DNA from: CAUZIZ01 sp965218775
GTDB taxonomy: Bacteria; Acidobacteriota; UBA6911; RPQK01; JAJDTT01
Assembly (NCBI GenBank): GCA_965218775.1
Contig: CBDCLS010000003.1
Span: 868,001 to 932,000 of the forward strand
Length of the DNA stretch: 64,000 nt
Direction of reading: 5' to 3'
Position numbers and translations under genes: made by a program. The notes under the pieces are model-generated. The model ran no database searches and was not told where the DNA came from. It worked only from the letters and a program-made list of their open reading frames with translations. Each line of letters starts with the position of its first letter. The first letter of the stretch is position 1. Shown piece after piece: positions 42,846-52,739 of the stretch.

Positions 42846-43643
42846 TCATGGCTCTGTTGCGGATTCTGTTGTGGACTCTTGCAACGACCCTCCGTCGTTG
42901 ACGGCCTTGTTCGTACTTTCTTTTCTCAAGTAGCGGAGAGGGTTGACCGGGACGTTACCCCTACGGATTTCGAGATGACAGTGATAGGTGCTTGCATTAC
43001 CGGTACGCCCGACGCGGGCGATGGGCTGACCTCGGCGAACTGGTTCGCCCGGTTCAACCAGGACCGTTGAGTTATGCGCATACAAGGACCTGAATCCGTC
43101 GCCGTGATCCACCACCACCGTCTCCCCGTAACCTCGCATTCTGGAGTTTGAGACCACCCTGCCGGCTCGAACTGCCCGCACCTGTTGGCCGCTCTGGCCA
43201 CGGATGTCGATGCCTCTGTGGCGTTGAGCTCCACGGCTTACGCCGAAGCGGGACAGGATTACTCCGCCCGTAATCGGCCACGTCCATTTCCCACCGCCGG
43301 TGCCCGGAATCTGAATCCTCTGATTCACAGATAGCTTGTTGGGATCACTTAGGCCGTTCAAGCTGACCAGCTCTTCTACCGTCACACCATACTTCCTGGA
43401 AATGGACCACAAGGATTCGCCGGGCTGTACCTGATGGTAGACAGGTTCCTCGATCTCCACGTCTGTAGCGTCTGGAGCTGCCGCGGGAGCTGCGCTAGGA
43501 AGATGAATACCGGGTCCAGGGCGTCGGGACTTTGCGCAGCCCGGGAGGATGATAGCCAACCCGATCAAGGCGAACCAGTAACATCCACTTCGAGGAGAAG
43601 GGACTCTAATTGACTTCTGGTAGGAGGATTCAGAGGTTCCCAT
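42846..43643 (-). CDS. M23 peptidase with LysM domain, NlpD-like lipoprotein
   Basis: The 265-residue protein has a lipoprotein signal (WFALIGLAIILPGC). A LysM cell-wall-binding repeat follows (YHQVQPGESLWSISRKYGVT, ~70-115). The M23 domain starts at ~125, with HRGIDIRG, YAHNSTVLV and the HCHLEIRRG metal motif, so both zinc-ligand motifs are kept and it could be an active endopeptidase. Relatives such as NlpD localise to the outer membrane and help split peptidoglycan at division. Confidence 0.9.
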   Translation of the reverse strand: MGTSESSYQKSIRVPSPRSGCYWFALIGLAIILPGCAKSRRPGPGIHLPSAAPAAAPDATDVEIEEPVYHQVQPGESLWSISRKYGVTVEELVSLNGLSDPNKLSVNQRIQIPGTGGGKWTWPITGGVILSRFGVSRGAQRHRGIDIRGQSGQQVRAVRAGRVVSNSRMRGYGETVVVDHGDGFRSLYAHNSTVLVEPGEPVRRGQPIARVGRTGNASTYHCHLEIRRGNVPVNPLRYLRKESTNKAVNDGGSLQESTTESATEP

Positions 43644-43721
43644 GGGTGAGCATTTCGAGTTAAGGTATCAGAGCGGCAACCTCGATGGAAGTCTCCCCGA
43701 ACTCAGGAAATCCTATGGGCT

Positions 43722-45839
43722 GTGTGTAAACCATCTATTCCAGTCGCAGCACTATTCCTGGCTCTGGCCTGTCCCGCTCTGACGTTTGCAACGAGTGGGG
43801 CTACTCCGGAGATCGGGCTTCGGCGTCCGAATCTACCCGATGATCCGAGTGGGCAGCTTGCCAATCCGATCGACCGTTGGGTCCAGGTCTACCTGAAGCA
43901 GCAGGGAATCCCTTTCCCTGAACCCGTCACGGACTCCGTCTTTGTCCGCCGGGCATACCTCGACCTCTGGGGTCTTCTCCCCTCGCCCCACGAAAGCGGG
44001 GCGTTTGTCGAAGATACGGCTTCCAATAAGCGCGACCTCCTCATCGATTTCCTACTGAGAGAGAACAAGAAGTATGCCGAACACTGGATGAGCTACTGGA
44101 ATGATCTGCTTCGCAATGACGAGGGCGTCCGCTATCACGGAGGACGCGAGTCTATCTCGGATTGGCTGTTGGGAGCCCTGGACAGCAATCTGCCCTACGA
44201 CCGCTTCGTTTCAAAGCTCTTGAACCCTTCTGAAGAAGACGACCCCAAGGGCTTCCTGATCGGCGTCAATTGGCGGGGGACAACCAGCGCCAGCCAGAAG
44301 CCCGCCATGCAAGCGGCTCAAAACAGTGCCCAGGTCTTCTCAGGCGTCAATCTGAAGTGTGCTTCCTGCCACGATAGCTTCGTCGATCGCTGGAAGCTCG
44401 CCGACAGCTTCGGCCTGGCAAGTATGTTTTCAGAAGAACCACTGGAACTGGTTCGCTGCGACGTGGCCCTGGGGAAACAGGCTTCCCCCAAGTTCCTCTT
44501 CCCGGAGTTGGGCCGCATCCCCAGCGGACTCTCGCTTGCGGAACGGCAAAGGATTGTAGCCCGTCTGTTCACGGCTCCCGACAACGGCCGCTTCCCCCGC
44601 ACACTCGTCAACAGAATCTGGACCAGGCTGCTCGGGACACCTCTGGTGAAAGACATTGATGAGCCTGGGGCAAAGCCCTGGTCTCGCGATCTGCTGGACT
44701 GGCTGGCCTCGGATTTCGTCGATCAGGGCTACGACATTCGGAAACTGTTGCGGCGAATCACGACTTCGCGAACCTACCAGCTTCCTTCCATCGACTACTC
44801 GGATGCGGGTAATCAGGTGTCACAATTCAAAGGGCCGGCCTTGCGCCGGCTCACTTCAGAACAGTTTCTGGATGGTATCTCCTCCGTCACGGGGTACTGG
44901 GGGGTGCTTGGGTCCGATGAGGCCGGTCCTGGATCCTACGAGCGCAGCTGGCGCTTCGCTTCCACCAGCCTTACCCGTGCACTGGGAAGGCCTGTTCGTG
45001 ACCAGGTAGTGGTCAAGCGCAACCACGAGTCCACCACGCTGCAGGCCTTGGAGCTTGTCAATGGGAGAGAGATCAATGGCTTGATCAAACGGGGGGCAAG
45101 AAGACTTCTACACCAATCCGATCGACCCCCGTCGAATCGCTTCGACAGCGGTAATGTGCGCTGGGGTGAGGTGGCTCTAGATATTGATGTCAACGGAGCC
45201 GATCAGCTGCGTCTCCTCGCAGTGGACATCGATTCCTACGACCCGGGGCGGGTCGCCGTGGCCTGGGCGGAGCCCCGTCTGGTCGGGACCAGCGGCTCGA
45301 CCCGGTTGACTCGGCTCAGAACCGAATCTCAAGTCGAAACCAAACCGGTCCGGTTCGTGGACAGAAAAGTGGAAAGAACGAAAGGGGAAGATGGGGAGGA
45401 GAAAGTGGATATTGAGCTTACCCCCTTGCTACATGAATACGGCCTGATGACGGGTCTGCCTTCCGAGATAATCTACGACCTGAGGGGTGGAAGTTATGAG
45501 CGTTTCCAGGCCTGGGTAGGGGTGGACGAAGGCAGTCACGAAAGCGAGATCAGTCCGAAGGTACGTTTCTTCGTCTTTACCCAGGAGCCGGACCGCGAGC
45601 AGCTTTCAGGGGTCAGCGGTCAGGTGCCGGTGGTTGCGCCGGAACTCCCCACTAACTGGAAGGGTCTCAGCCGCTACGTTTATCGTTATGCGCTGGGCCG
45701 CTCGCCGGTACCGGCCGAGCTCGACGTAGCAAGACTCCTGTTGCTGGACTCCAGAACCGAAGAAGAAGTTGGCTCAGAGGGACTCGAAGATCTACTCTGG
45801 TCGATTTTCGTGTCTCCGGAGTTTCAATATATTCACTAA
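43722..45839 (+). CDS. DUF1549/DUF1553 domain secreted protein
   Basis: The 705-residue protein has a signal peptide (VAALFLALACPALTFA). The DUF1549-type segment is SVFVRRAYLDLWGLLPSPHE, and AEHWMSYWNDLLR follows. The single CxxCH motif (LKCASCHDSF, near residue 213) could bind haem. The DUF1553 region (FPRTLVNRIWTRLLGTPL, then LRRLTSEQFLDGISSVTG) comes next. A beta-domain resembling NPCBM (~480-560) is inserted. The start is GTG 43722. The next gene, 61 bases on, is the DUF1501 partner usual for this family. These pairs are typical of Planctomycetota, Verrucomicrobiota and some Acidobacteria and are suspected to work in polysaccharide breakdown; function is unproven. Confidence 0.88.
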   Translation: MCKPSIPVAALFLALACPALTFATSGATPEIGLRRPNLPDDPSGQLANPIDRWVQVYLKQQGIPFPEPVTDSVFVRRAYLDLWGLLPSPHESGAFVEDTASNKRDLLIDFLLRENKKYAEHWMSYWNDLLRNDEGVRYHGGRESISDWLLGALDSNLPYDRFVSKLLNPSEEDDPKGFLIGVNWRGTTSASQKPAMQAAQNSAQVFSGVNLKCASCHDSFVDRWKLADSFGLASMFSEEPLELVRCDVALGKQASPKFLFPELGRIPSGLSLAERQRIVARLFTAPDNGRFPRTLVNRIWTRLLGTPLVKDIDEPGAKPWSRDLLDWLASDFVDQGYDIRKLLRRITTSRTYQLPSIDYSDAGNQVSQFKGPALRRLTSEQFLDGISSVTGYWGVLGSDEAGPGSYERSWRFASTSLTRALGRPVRDQVVVKRNHESTTLQALELVNGREINGLIKRGARRLLHQSDRPPSNRFDSGNVRWGEVALDIDVNGADQLRLLAVDIDSYDPGRVAVAWAEPRLVGTSGSTRLTRLRTESQVETKPVRFVDRKVERTKGEDGEEKVDIELTPLLHEYGLMTGLPSEIIYDLRGGSYERFQAWVGVDEGSHESEISPKVRFFVFTQEPDREQLSGVSGQVPVVAPELPTNWKGLSRYVYRYALGRSPVPAELDVARLLLLDSRTEEEVGSEGLEDLLWSIFVSPEFQYIH

Positions 45840-45900
45840 TATGCACTAACTGTTCTTCGAGTATCGGCTCCTGATAGGTGTGGACCCTGAGGATTGTGAG

Positions 45901-47337
45901 ATGAAAAAGCCAATTGGACGAGAGGCGCTCCAGCTGAACCGAAGGGACTTCATGAACACATCGGCGGCTGCGCTCACGGCACTAGCCTGCGGGGGGCCTG
46001 TAGCAGCCCTGAGCGCTGGGGAGAGACCCGAAGCGCGAGCCGACACAATCATCCTGCTCTGGATGGCGGGCGGGATGGCGCAGACCGAGACCTTCGATCC
46101 AAAGAAGTACACACCTTTCGAAAGCGGACTCGAATCCGCCCGAGTGCTCAGCACTTTTCCCAGCATCGACACCGTAGTCGACAACATCAAGCTCTCAGAA
46201 GGGCTGGAGAGGGTCTCCCGAGTCATGGATCGGGCCACGCTGATTCGCAGTCACAGGGTCGGCTCTTTGGGCGCCATACTACACTCTCGGCACCAATATC
46301 ATTGGCATACCGGGTACGCCCCACCCCTCTCCGTGGCGGCTCCCCATATGGGATCTGTAGTCGCACGGACGCTGGGACCGGTGCAGCCGGATGTGCCCGC
46401 CTTCGTAGACATCGGTCAGAACATGGAGATCGGGGCGGAGAGTGACTCGCTCAAGGCCTTTCATACCGCAGGTTTCCTGGGGACCGAGTACGGACCCTTC
46501 ATCGTCTCCGATCCTCGAGAGGCAGCGGCTGCGGTTCGGCCCCCCGAAGGGCTTGCAGGCCAACGCTTCCGACGTCGCTACAGCTACTACAAGAAGTTGG
46601 TAGAAGGGAGTCCAGTTCTGAAACACGGCAGTAGTTATCAGCAAGAGTCCCTGTTTCGCTACCTCGACAGGGCCCATCGCCTGTTGGACTCCCCCGCAGC
46701 CAAGGCTTTCGATCTGGACCTGGAACCTAAAGAGAGTTATCAGGCATACAACAGGGGCCGCTTTGGTCTGGGCTGCCTGCTTGCCCGGCGTCTGGCCGAA
46801 GTGGGCGTGCGCTTCATCGAAGTCACTTCCGAATACGTCCCCTTCCGATACTGGGATACTCACGAGAACGGCCACCAGAGAACCGCTGGGCTCAAGACCA
46901 TGATCGATGCGCCGGTCGCTCGACTCGTCCTCGATCTTGAAGAACGTGGAATGCTCGATCGCACTCTGATTGTCCTGGCCAGCGAGTTCGGCCGGGATAT
47001 GCTCGTCGAGGGCAAGCCAGACAAAGGGGTGAAGAACGCGGTAAAGCAGCCGGAGATCATGACCGAACCCAAACACTACGGCATGCATCGTCACTTCACG
47101 GAAGCCACCAGCGTTCTGATCTTCGGAGGGGGATTCAAGAAAGGGTTTCTCTATGGGAGAACGGCCGACGAGCGCCCCTGTCGTATAGTCGAGAACCCCA
47201 TCGGGATCGAGGATCTACACGCCACCCTGTACACGGCGCTGGGGATACCGCCGGACCTGTCCTACGTGGTTGAAAAGCGTCCCTTCTACGCCACCAAGGA
47301 TGGCAAGGGGAAGCCGGTCGCCGAGTTGTTCGCATAG
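45901..47337 (+). CDS. DUF1501 protein with Tat signal
   Basis: The 478-residue product begins at ATG 45901, with AGGA 8 bases upstream. It has a twin-arginine signal (LNRRDFMNTSAAALTALAC). The body belongs to the DUF1501 branch of the sulfatase/alkaline-phosphatase fold: IILLWMAGGMAQTETFDPK, LASEFGRDM and HATLYTALGIP. No formylglycine cysteine is seen. It is exported folded, which suits a metal-containing enzyme. It follows the DUF1549/1553 gene on the same strand. Confidence 0.88.
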   Translation: MKKPIGREALQLNRRDFMNTSAAALTALACGGPVAALSAGERPEARADTIILLWMAGGMAQTETFDPKKYTPFESGLESARVLSTFPSIDTVVDNIKLSEGLERVSRVMDRATLIRSHRVGSLGAILHSRHQYHWHTGYAPPLSVAAPHMGSVVARTLGPVQPDVPAFVDIGQNMEIGAESDSLKAFHTAGFLGTEYGPFIVSDPREAAAAVRPPEGLAGQRFRRRYSYYKKLVEGSPVLKHGSSYQQESLFRYLDRAHRLLDSPAAKAFDLDLEPKESYQAYNRGRFGLGCLLARRLAEVGVRFIEVTSEYVPFRYWDTHENGHQRTAGLKTMIDAPVARLVLDLEERGMLDRTLIVLASEFGRDMLVEGKPDKGVKNAVKQPEIMTEPKHYGMHRHFTEATSVLIFGGGFKKGFLYGRTADERPCRIVENPIGIEDLHATLYTALGIPPDLSYVVEKRPFYATKDGKGKPVAELFA

Positions 47338-47367
47338 CCTCGCCTGCCTGGAGCCAGCGAGACACTT

Positions 47368-47615
47368 CGGTGTTCGCATGTTCGGTGTTCTGCGGTTTGT
47401 AATTTAGCCTTTTTCCTTGCTCTGGAAAAGGCAACCGGTGGAAATGCTGAACCGCAGAATATCGAACAGGCGAACTTCGAAGGCTAGGAAGCCAGTTCGT
47501 TGTTAGGTGTTTTTAGGTGTTTTGCATTCGACATTCAGCTGTTTCCACTTTGGGGTGGCAACCGTCGAATGACAAACCGCAGAATATCGAACAAGCGAAT
47601 TTCGAAGGGAAGACG
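47368..47615. repeat. Two diverged copies of the cgaa-rich repeat
   Basis: The motif accgcagaatatcgaac followed by gcgaattcgaagg-like ends appears twice (near 47450-47485 and 47578-47613), on the strand opposite to the family at 23270-23545. The rest of 47338-47653 shows nothing else. Confidence 0.75.
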
Positions 47616-47653
47616 CCTTGGCCGTGTTTGAATGATCCAGCCGGGCGCGGGTC

Positions 47654-49156
47654 TCAGAAGTATTTTTCGACGATCCAGGCTGGCTGGTGGCGGTCCGGCG
47701 TCCTGGGGTGATCCGTCAAATCGATCTCTGCCGCCTGGAGCGTCTCAGCCGTGAGCAGAAGGGGATCATCGAGTTGCTGCTGCCACTTGGACAGCAGCGC
47801 CATCAAGGACTCGATCCTGCCGGCTTGAGTTGCATCATCGGCAAGATCATTGATCTCCTGCGGATCGCTCTCCAGGTCGAACAGCTGCGTGCGATTGATG
47901 TGTGGATAGCGAATCAACTTCCATCGCCGGTCCCGCACAGCCCGCATCACTTCGCCGAAAGCCGTGAAGAGTGAATCGCGAACCTCACTTTCCTGACCCC
48001 GCATTATTGAAACCAGACTTCGGCCATCAACCGGCTCCGGGGAGCGGACTCCAGTCAGCTCGGCCAGAGTAGGAAAGATGTCCAGCAGGTAGACGAGAGC
48101 CTTGGACGATGTGCCTTTCGGGATGTCCCTTCCCACGAACAACAGAGGAGCCCGTGTGCTGTGCTCGTAAAGATTCTGCTTGCCCAGTAGCCCGTGGCTG
48201 CCGAGTGCCAAACCATGGTCGGCTGCGAAAACGATAATGGTATTGTCGGCCTCTCCAGTCTTCTCGAGAGCTCCCAATACTCGGCCAATCTCCGAGTCCA
48301 TATGGGTAATCAGTCCGTAATACTCGGCCAGCTGATTGTGAATCACCTCCGAGGAACGAGGCCAGGCAGCCAGCTGCTCGTCTCGACCTGTCATCCAGCC
48401 GTTGAAGAATGGATGCTGTGGCAGATAGTTGGTCGGTAGTGGGATCCGCTCGGGGTCATACCTGTCAATGTACCCCTCGGGCGCCTGCCGGGGATCGTGC
48501 GGAGCCGTGAAAGCGACGTAGGCGTAGAAAGGGCGGCTGAAGTCGTAGCTCTCAAGGAACTGGATCGCCGCATCCGCAAAGAGGGTACTGGAGAACTTCT
48601 TCCCAACAATCTGCTGGCCCATGTGACCATCGTCGACATCGGTGATAGGTACTCTTGTGTGATCTGACATACCCCCAAAGAAGACCGCTCGACCCTGTTC
48701 GAATCCACGCAGGAAGGAGTCGGGCTTGTTATGCCACTTCCCGGTTCCGAAAGTCATATAGCCGGCCTCTCGCAGCAGCTCGGGAAGGATTGGTATGCCC
48801 TCGAGGTCCTCCTTGATGCGGAACAGCGACCGGCCACTGTTGACCATGGCCCGGCTGGGGACGCAGACCGCTGGGTTCATCGATCCCATGCCGTAGGCTC
48901 GCTCGAAACGGAATCCCCGCCTCGCCAAGCCGTCGAGGTGGGGCGTCTTGATATGCGGGTTTCCCGATACTCCCAAGGTGTCGGTCCGCTGGTCATCTGC
49001 CAGGATGAAGAGGATGTTCGGTTTCCGATCCTCCACATCTCGGTCCCGAGTGCATGAAACCAGGAACAACGCCAAGAGACAGAAGACCAACCGACTGCAG
49101 GTGCAGAATATGCCGCCGAGATATCGTCTTGGCTCAGGGAAATGCTCTGCTATCAT
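47654..49156 (-). CDS. Sulfatase, predicted lipoprotein
   Basis: The 500-residue protein has a lipoprotein signal (VFCLLALFLVSC, Cys35). It opens the catalytic domain with KPNILFILADDQRTDTLG, a metal-binding aspartate pair. CVPSR at 98-102 is the C-x-P-S-R formylglycine site, so it should be a true sulfatase needing the formylglycine-generating enzyme. A later metal site is FAADHGLALGSHG. It would remove sulfate esters from sugars at the cell surface. The start is ATG 49156, with a weak ribosome site; an upstream GTG at 49198 is possible. Confidence 0.9.
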   Translation of the reverse strand: MIAEHFPEPRRYLGGIFCTCSRLVFCLLALFLVSCTRDRDVEDRKPNILFILADDQRTDTLGVSGNPHIKTPHLDGLARRGFRFERAYGMGSMNPAVCVPSRAMVNSGRSLFRIKEDLEGIPILPELLREAGYMTFGTGKWHNKPDSFLRGFEQGRAVFFGGMSDHTRVPITDVDDGHMGQQIVGKKFSSTLFADAAIQFLESYDFSRPFYAYVAFTAPHDPRQAPEGYIDRYDPERIPLPTNYLPQHPFFNGWMTGRDEQLAAWPRSSEVIHNQLAEYYGLITHMDSEIGRVLGALEKTGEADNTIIVFAADHGLALGSHGLLGKQNLYEHSTRAPLLFVGRDIPKGTSSKALVYLLDIFPTLAELTGVRSPEPVDGRSLVSIMRGQESEVRDSLFTAFGEVMRAVRDRRWKLIRYPHINRTQLFDLESDPQEINDLADDATQAGRIESLMALLSKWQQQLDDPLLLTAETLQAAEIDLTDHPRTPDRHQPAWIVEKYF

Positions 49157-49283
49157 AAGGCGAGTTCCAGACGGCAAGTGTAACCCGAAGACAGACACAC
49201 GTGCGGCGTATTTGGGAGAATGTGCACACGCCTTGAACTTCGAAGATCAAGAGAAGTCAATCCCAACGGGATTGCGTCTAGGG

Positions 49284-49363
49284 CGTAGCGGTGGCCTCTA
49301 GGCCGCCGTACTTCGAGCCAAAGGCTCGAAGGAAGAAAACTTCGGCCTGGAGGCCAAAGCTAC
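49284..49363. repeat. ~80-bp palindromic hairpin repeat, copy 2
   Basis: Arms cgtagcggtggcctctaggc and cggcctggaggccaaagctac flank an inner hairpin (ttcgagccaaaggctcgaa). It is the reverse-sense partner of the copy at 42711-42788. Confidence 0.8.
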
Positions 49364-49422
49364 AAGGGTTGCGTAAAAAAGGTACTCACCGAGCGAAGAA
49401 GGCGCGAACCCAAGGAACTGGA

Positions 49423-51063
49423 ATGATCCAGCCCACGAACCCCGGCCGCCGCAGGTTCTTGCAAAAGGCGGGCAGCGGACTGCTGCTCCTTCTTCCTTCC
49501 TCTCGCTACGCTGCCGGCGCAGCGCAGAAGCCGCTGGCTCTTTCCCCAAAACACGTAGAAGCCGTTCATCGTGGCCGGCGGATTGTCATGATGCAGGACG
49601 CCTACGGAGACGGGCACGGAGCGACCCCGCTAGGAGGAGACTTCGAGTCATGGCTAAAATACCGTTTCTCGTTCATCGATGAGCTCAAAGCCCAGATTGA
49701 CGCCATCTGGTGGGACATGGCCGCGCCTGCCGCTTACCCCAATCGGGGATTTGCGCCGGACGTCCAGGAGCGCTGTAACAACTGGCTGAGTCAGGGACAT
49801 GATCCCTTGGCGGCGCTGGTAGAGGGAACCCATCGCCGCGGGCTGGAGGCCTTCTTCAACCATCGCATCAGCGAAGTGGAATTAGATGGGAAGACCCATC
49901 GCCTCAAAAAGGAGAATCCGGACTGGGTTCTCCCCACCTGGTGGCCCCATGGGATGTGGAACCTGGCGGCTCCGGGTCTACAGGACTACAAGCTCAAGAT
50001 CCTGAGACATCTCGCAGAAAACTATGATTTCGACGGCATTCAGGTTGATTTCGCCCGTCACACCCCGTGTCTTCCTCCAGGGCGTCAGTGGGAGCTCAGG
50101 GATCACCTGACCCAGTTCATCCGTCGGCTTCGCCGCTCGCTCCTTGAAAGGGCAAAGACCCGAGGTCGCCCCTATCTTCTGGCCGTGCGAGTGCCCAGAA
50201 ACCTCGAAGGGTGCCGTGAGGACGGATTCGACATAGAGACCTGGGCTCGAGAGCGACTCGTCGACATATTTACCATCGGGACTCGTTCCATCGACGTGGA
50301 TGTCGCCGCCTATCAATCTCTGGGTGGGGATATCAAAGTCCAACCCTGCTGGGACGATCATCACGCATCCGATGCCTATCAGTGGCAGCCAATCGAGTTT
50401 TTGCGGGGAGTATTCAGTAATTGGTGGCACCAGGGAGCCGACTCTGTCGTTACCTGGAACTGGAGCAACGCCACGCCAGAGACGTGTCGCGCCAGTGACG
50501 CGGCACCCGGGCCGGACGCGCACATGAGAGGCTTCGAGCAGCTGGGATCGCTCGAGTCGATGCGGAATCAGGACAAGATCTTCGCCGTCGATCGGCGCGG
50601 AGCTTTTCCCTGGGCGGAAGGCTATTTCAGCCGCAACCAGGACGCCCTGCTGCCGCTGAAGCTGGTGCGTCAGAGGCAGAGCGTCCGTGTACCCATCAGA
50701 GTGGAAGAGCCAGTGGCCGTATCTCGTGATCGGATCAGGGCTGTCACACTTCGAGCCATTTTCTTTGGCACCGAACCAGATGATCGATTCGAGGCTCGGT
50801 TCAACGAACGTCCGCTCGAATTGCGCGAACGGGATCCGGAATGGAAAGATGCCCAGATCTTTTCCCCCAGACCTCAGCCCAATTCTGGCAAGGCCGCCCG
50901 CCACAAGATCGATCCGGATCAAAGACTTCTCAGATTGGACTTCGTCCTCGACCCCAGCCGCTTCCGGCCTGGGAACAATAGTGTAGAGCTCACCCTTTCC
51001 AGAGCACGAATGGACCCCAGGATCCAGCTCGAGAAACTCGAGATCCACGTGGACTATGTTTAA
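49423..51063 (+). CDS. Secreted glycoside-hydrolase-like TIM-barrel protein (paralogue of the 5599 gene)
   Basis: The 546-residue product starts at ATG 49423, with AAGGA upstream. It has a Tat-like signal (GRRRFLQKAGSGLLLLLPSS). The barrel carries ENYDFDGIQVDFARHTPCL, equivalent to YDLDGIELDWGRFP in the gene at 5599. The acid equivalent to the likely catalytic residue is D, with D-F replacing the D-W step. A beta-sandwich C-terminal domain follows (~400-546). Its stop overlaps the start of the next gene, a sulfatase, by 8 bases, so the two are translationally coupled and probably act on one sulfated glycan. Confidence 0.8.
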   Translation: MIQPTNPGRRRFLQKAGSGLLLLLPSSRYAAGAAQKPLALSPKHVEAVHRGRRIVMMQDAYGDGHGATPLGGDFESWLKYRFSFIDELKAQIDAIWWDMAAPAAYPNRGFAPDVQERCNNWLSQGHDPLAALVEGTHRRGLEAFFNHRISEVELDGKTHRLKKENPDWVLPTWWPHGMWNLAAPGLQDYKLKILRHLAENYDFDGIQVDFARHTPCLPPGRQWELRDHLTQFIRRLRRSLLERAKTRGRPYLLAVRVPRNLEGCREDGFDIETWARERLVDIFTIGTRSIDVDVAAYQSLGGDIKVQPCWDDHHASDAYQWQPIEFLRGVFSNWWHQGADSVVTWNWSNATPETCRASDAAPGPDAHMRGFEQLGSLESMRNQDKIFAVDRRGAFPWAEGYFSRNQDALLPLKLVRQRQSVRVPIRVEEPVAVSRDRIRAVTLRAIFFGTEPDDRFEARFNERPLELRERDPEWKDAQIFSPRPQPNSGKAARHKIDPDQRLLRLDFVLDPSRFRPGNNSVELTLSRARMDPRIQLEKLEIHVDYV

Positions 51064-52591
51064 GCGAATAGCTCGTCTAGCGGTTTGCTGGTTCAGCTTG
51101 ACGATCGCGCTGAGTGCCGAAGTCCCACCCAACCTGATCGTGTTTCTGACCGATCAACAGCGGGCGGATACGCTGGGGGCCTATGGGAACGACCAGATCA
51201 AGACACCGCATCTCGACACCCTGGCTCAAAGCGGCTTTCTGTTCGAGAACTTCTATGTTGCCAATCCGATCTGCAGTCCTTCTCGAGCCAGCCTTCTCAC
51301 CGGCCTCTATCCCCACCGGCACGGAACCTGGAAGAACAGCATCCCTCTGGACCCCTCGGTACCGATTTTCGTTGAGATGCTCGAGAAGGGTGCCTACGCC
51401 TCTGCCTACTATGGGAAATGGCACCTGGGAAACGAGATCTTCAAGCAGCGGGGTTTCGCCGACTTCGATAGCACCGAGATCTACGAGAAGAACTGGTCCC
51501 CGGGCAAGGACCACGCCAAGCGTTCAGGCTATTATCATTTCTTGCTTGAACAAGGCATTCGTCCAGATACCCCCTTCGGCCACTCCCGGGATTTGGCCAA
51601 CCGCCTTCCCAAGGAGCTGTCCAAGCCGGTCTATCTGGCTCGAAAGGGCATCGAGTTCATAGACGCGCATCGGGAAGAGCCCTTTGTTTTGTTTCTCAGC
51701 TTCCTGGCACCTCACGCCTTCGCCGATCACCACCAGGGTCCTCCCTTCAATAATGTTTACGAAGATCTCTATGATCCCGAAGACATGGAACTTCCGGCCA
51801 CCTTCTTCGAGGAAATGGATCCGACCGTTTCCTACGCAAAGCGAGTCGCGCGTCTGGCCTTGATCCGGGGCGAGTTCCCGATTGCTTACCCTCAAACCAT
51901 CCAAGAGCTCAAGCAAGCGAAGTCCAGGTACTGGGGACTCGTAACCCTGGTAGACGAGATGGTGGGACGTGTCGTCGATCACCTCAAGAAGCTCGGCTTG
52001 GAGAAGAACACGATTGTGGTCTTCACCAGCGAGCATGGCGAGATGCTGGGGGATCACCGCCTCATGTCGAAGGCAGTGAGCTACGAAGAGTCCGTCAAGG
52101 TCCCGTTCGTTATGACGGTGCCTGGAGTCTCAGGTCCCAGACGCATCTCGAAGCCCGTGAGCCAGGTAGATGTCGTACCCACGCTGCTCGAACTGATGGG
52201 GCAATCCCCGTCTAGGAATCTCCAAGGAGAGAGCTGGGCCCCCTACCTTCGGAATGGCCAGGAACTTCCAGATCGCGACGTGATCATTTTCAATGACGAA
52301 GAGGGATTTGCTCAAGCGTGGAACAAGAACCACGTTTCCCACCGCAGAACCCTGGTGACGCCGGAGGGCTGGAAGTTGTCAGTCAACGACACCGGTGAGG
52401 GCGAGCTTTACCACCTCGGGCGGGACCCAAAGGAGCGTCGGAACCTCTACTTCCTGGCACCGCACCAGACCAGGGTCCGAGAGCTGTGGGATCGCTTGCG
52501 TGCCCGCCAGAAAGCAATCGGCGACCCGATTGAGTTGGATCTGAACGCGGCTTGGCCAGCTGCTCGAGGCAAGGGATATGGCTGTCCTTGA
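51056..52591 (+). CDS. Secreted sulfatase
   Basis: The 511-residue protein has a signal peptide (LAVCWFSLTIALSAE). PPNLIVFLTDQQRADTLGAY gives the metal-binding aspartates, and CSPSR (Cys73) is the formylglycine site. The later metal region is VVFTSEHGEMLGDH. It removes sulfate esters outside the cytoplasm. Overlap with the preceding glycoside-hydrolase-like gene implies joint action on the same substrate. Confidence 0.92.
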   Translation: MFKRIARLAVCWFSLTIALSAEVPPNLIVFLTDQQRADTLGAYGNDQIKTPHLDTLAQSGFLFENFYVANPICSPSRASLLTGLYPHRHGTWKNSIPLDPSVPIFVEMLEKGAYASAYYGKWHLGNEIFKQRGFADFDSTEIYEKNWSPGKDHAKRSGYYHFLLEQGIRPDTPFGHSRDLANRLPKELSKPVYLARKGIEFIDAHREEPFVLFLSFLAPHAFADHHQGPPFNNVYEDLYDPEDMELPATFFEEMDPTVSYAKRVARLALIRGEFPIAYPQTIQELKQAKSRYWGLVTLVDEMVGRVVDHLKKLGLEKNTIVVFTSEHGEMLGDHRLMSKAVSYEESVKVPFVMTVPGVSGPRRISKPVSQVDVVPTLLELMGQSPSRNLQGESWAPYLRNGQELPDRDVIIFNDEEGFAQAWNKNHVSHRRTLVTPEGWKLSVNDTGEGELYHLGRDPKERRNLYFLAPHQTRVRELWDRLRARQKAIGDPIELDLNAAWPAARGKGYGCP

Positions 52592-52739
52592 TGCAGTCGA
52601 ACTCTCCCAATACAAGACGAGCCTGAAGCACGAGCAAGGCCTTGGCATAGGGGGGAGTGTCGTTCTGTCGTCTCTCTCCAGCCCAGGATCCGGGTTCTTG
52701 TGGAGACGGATCGCCCAAGGCTGACACCAGTTCTTGTTC

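Noticed and set aside
49978..51132. Minus-strand 384-residue open frame
   Set aside because: It is the shadow of the glycoside-hydrolase-like gene on the other strand.
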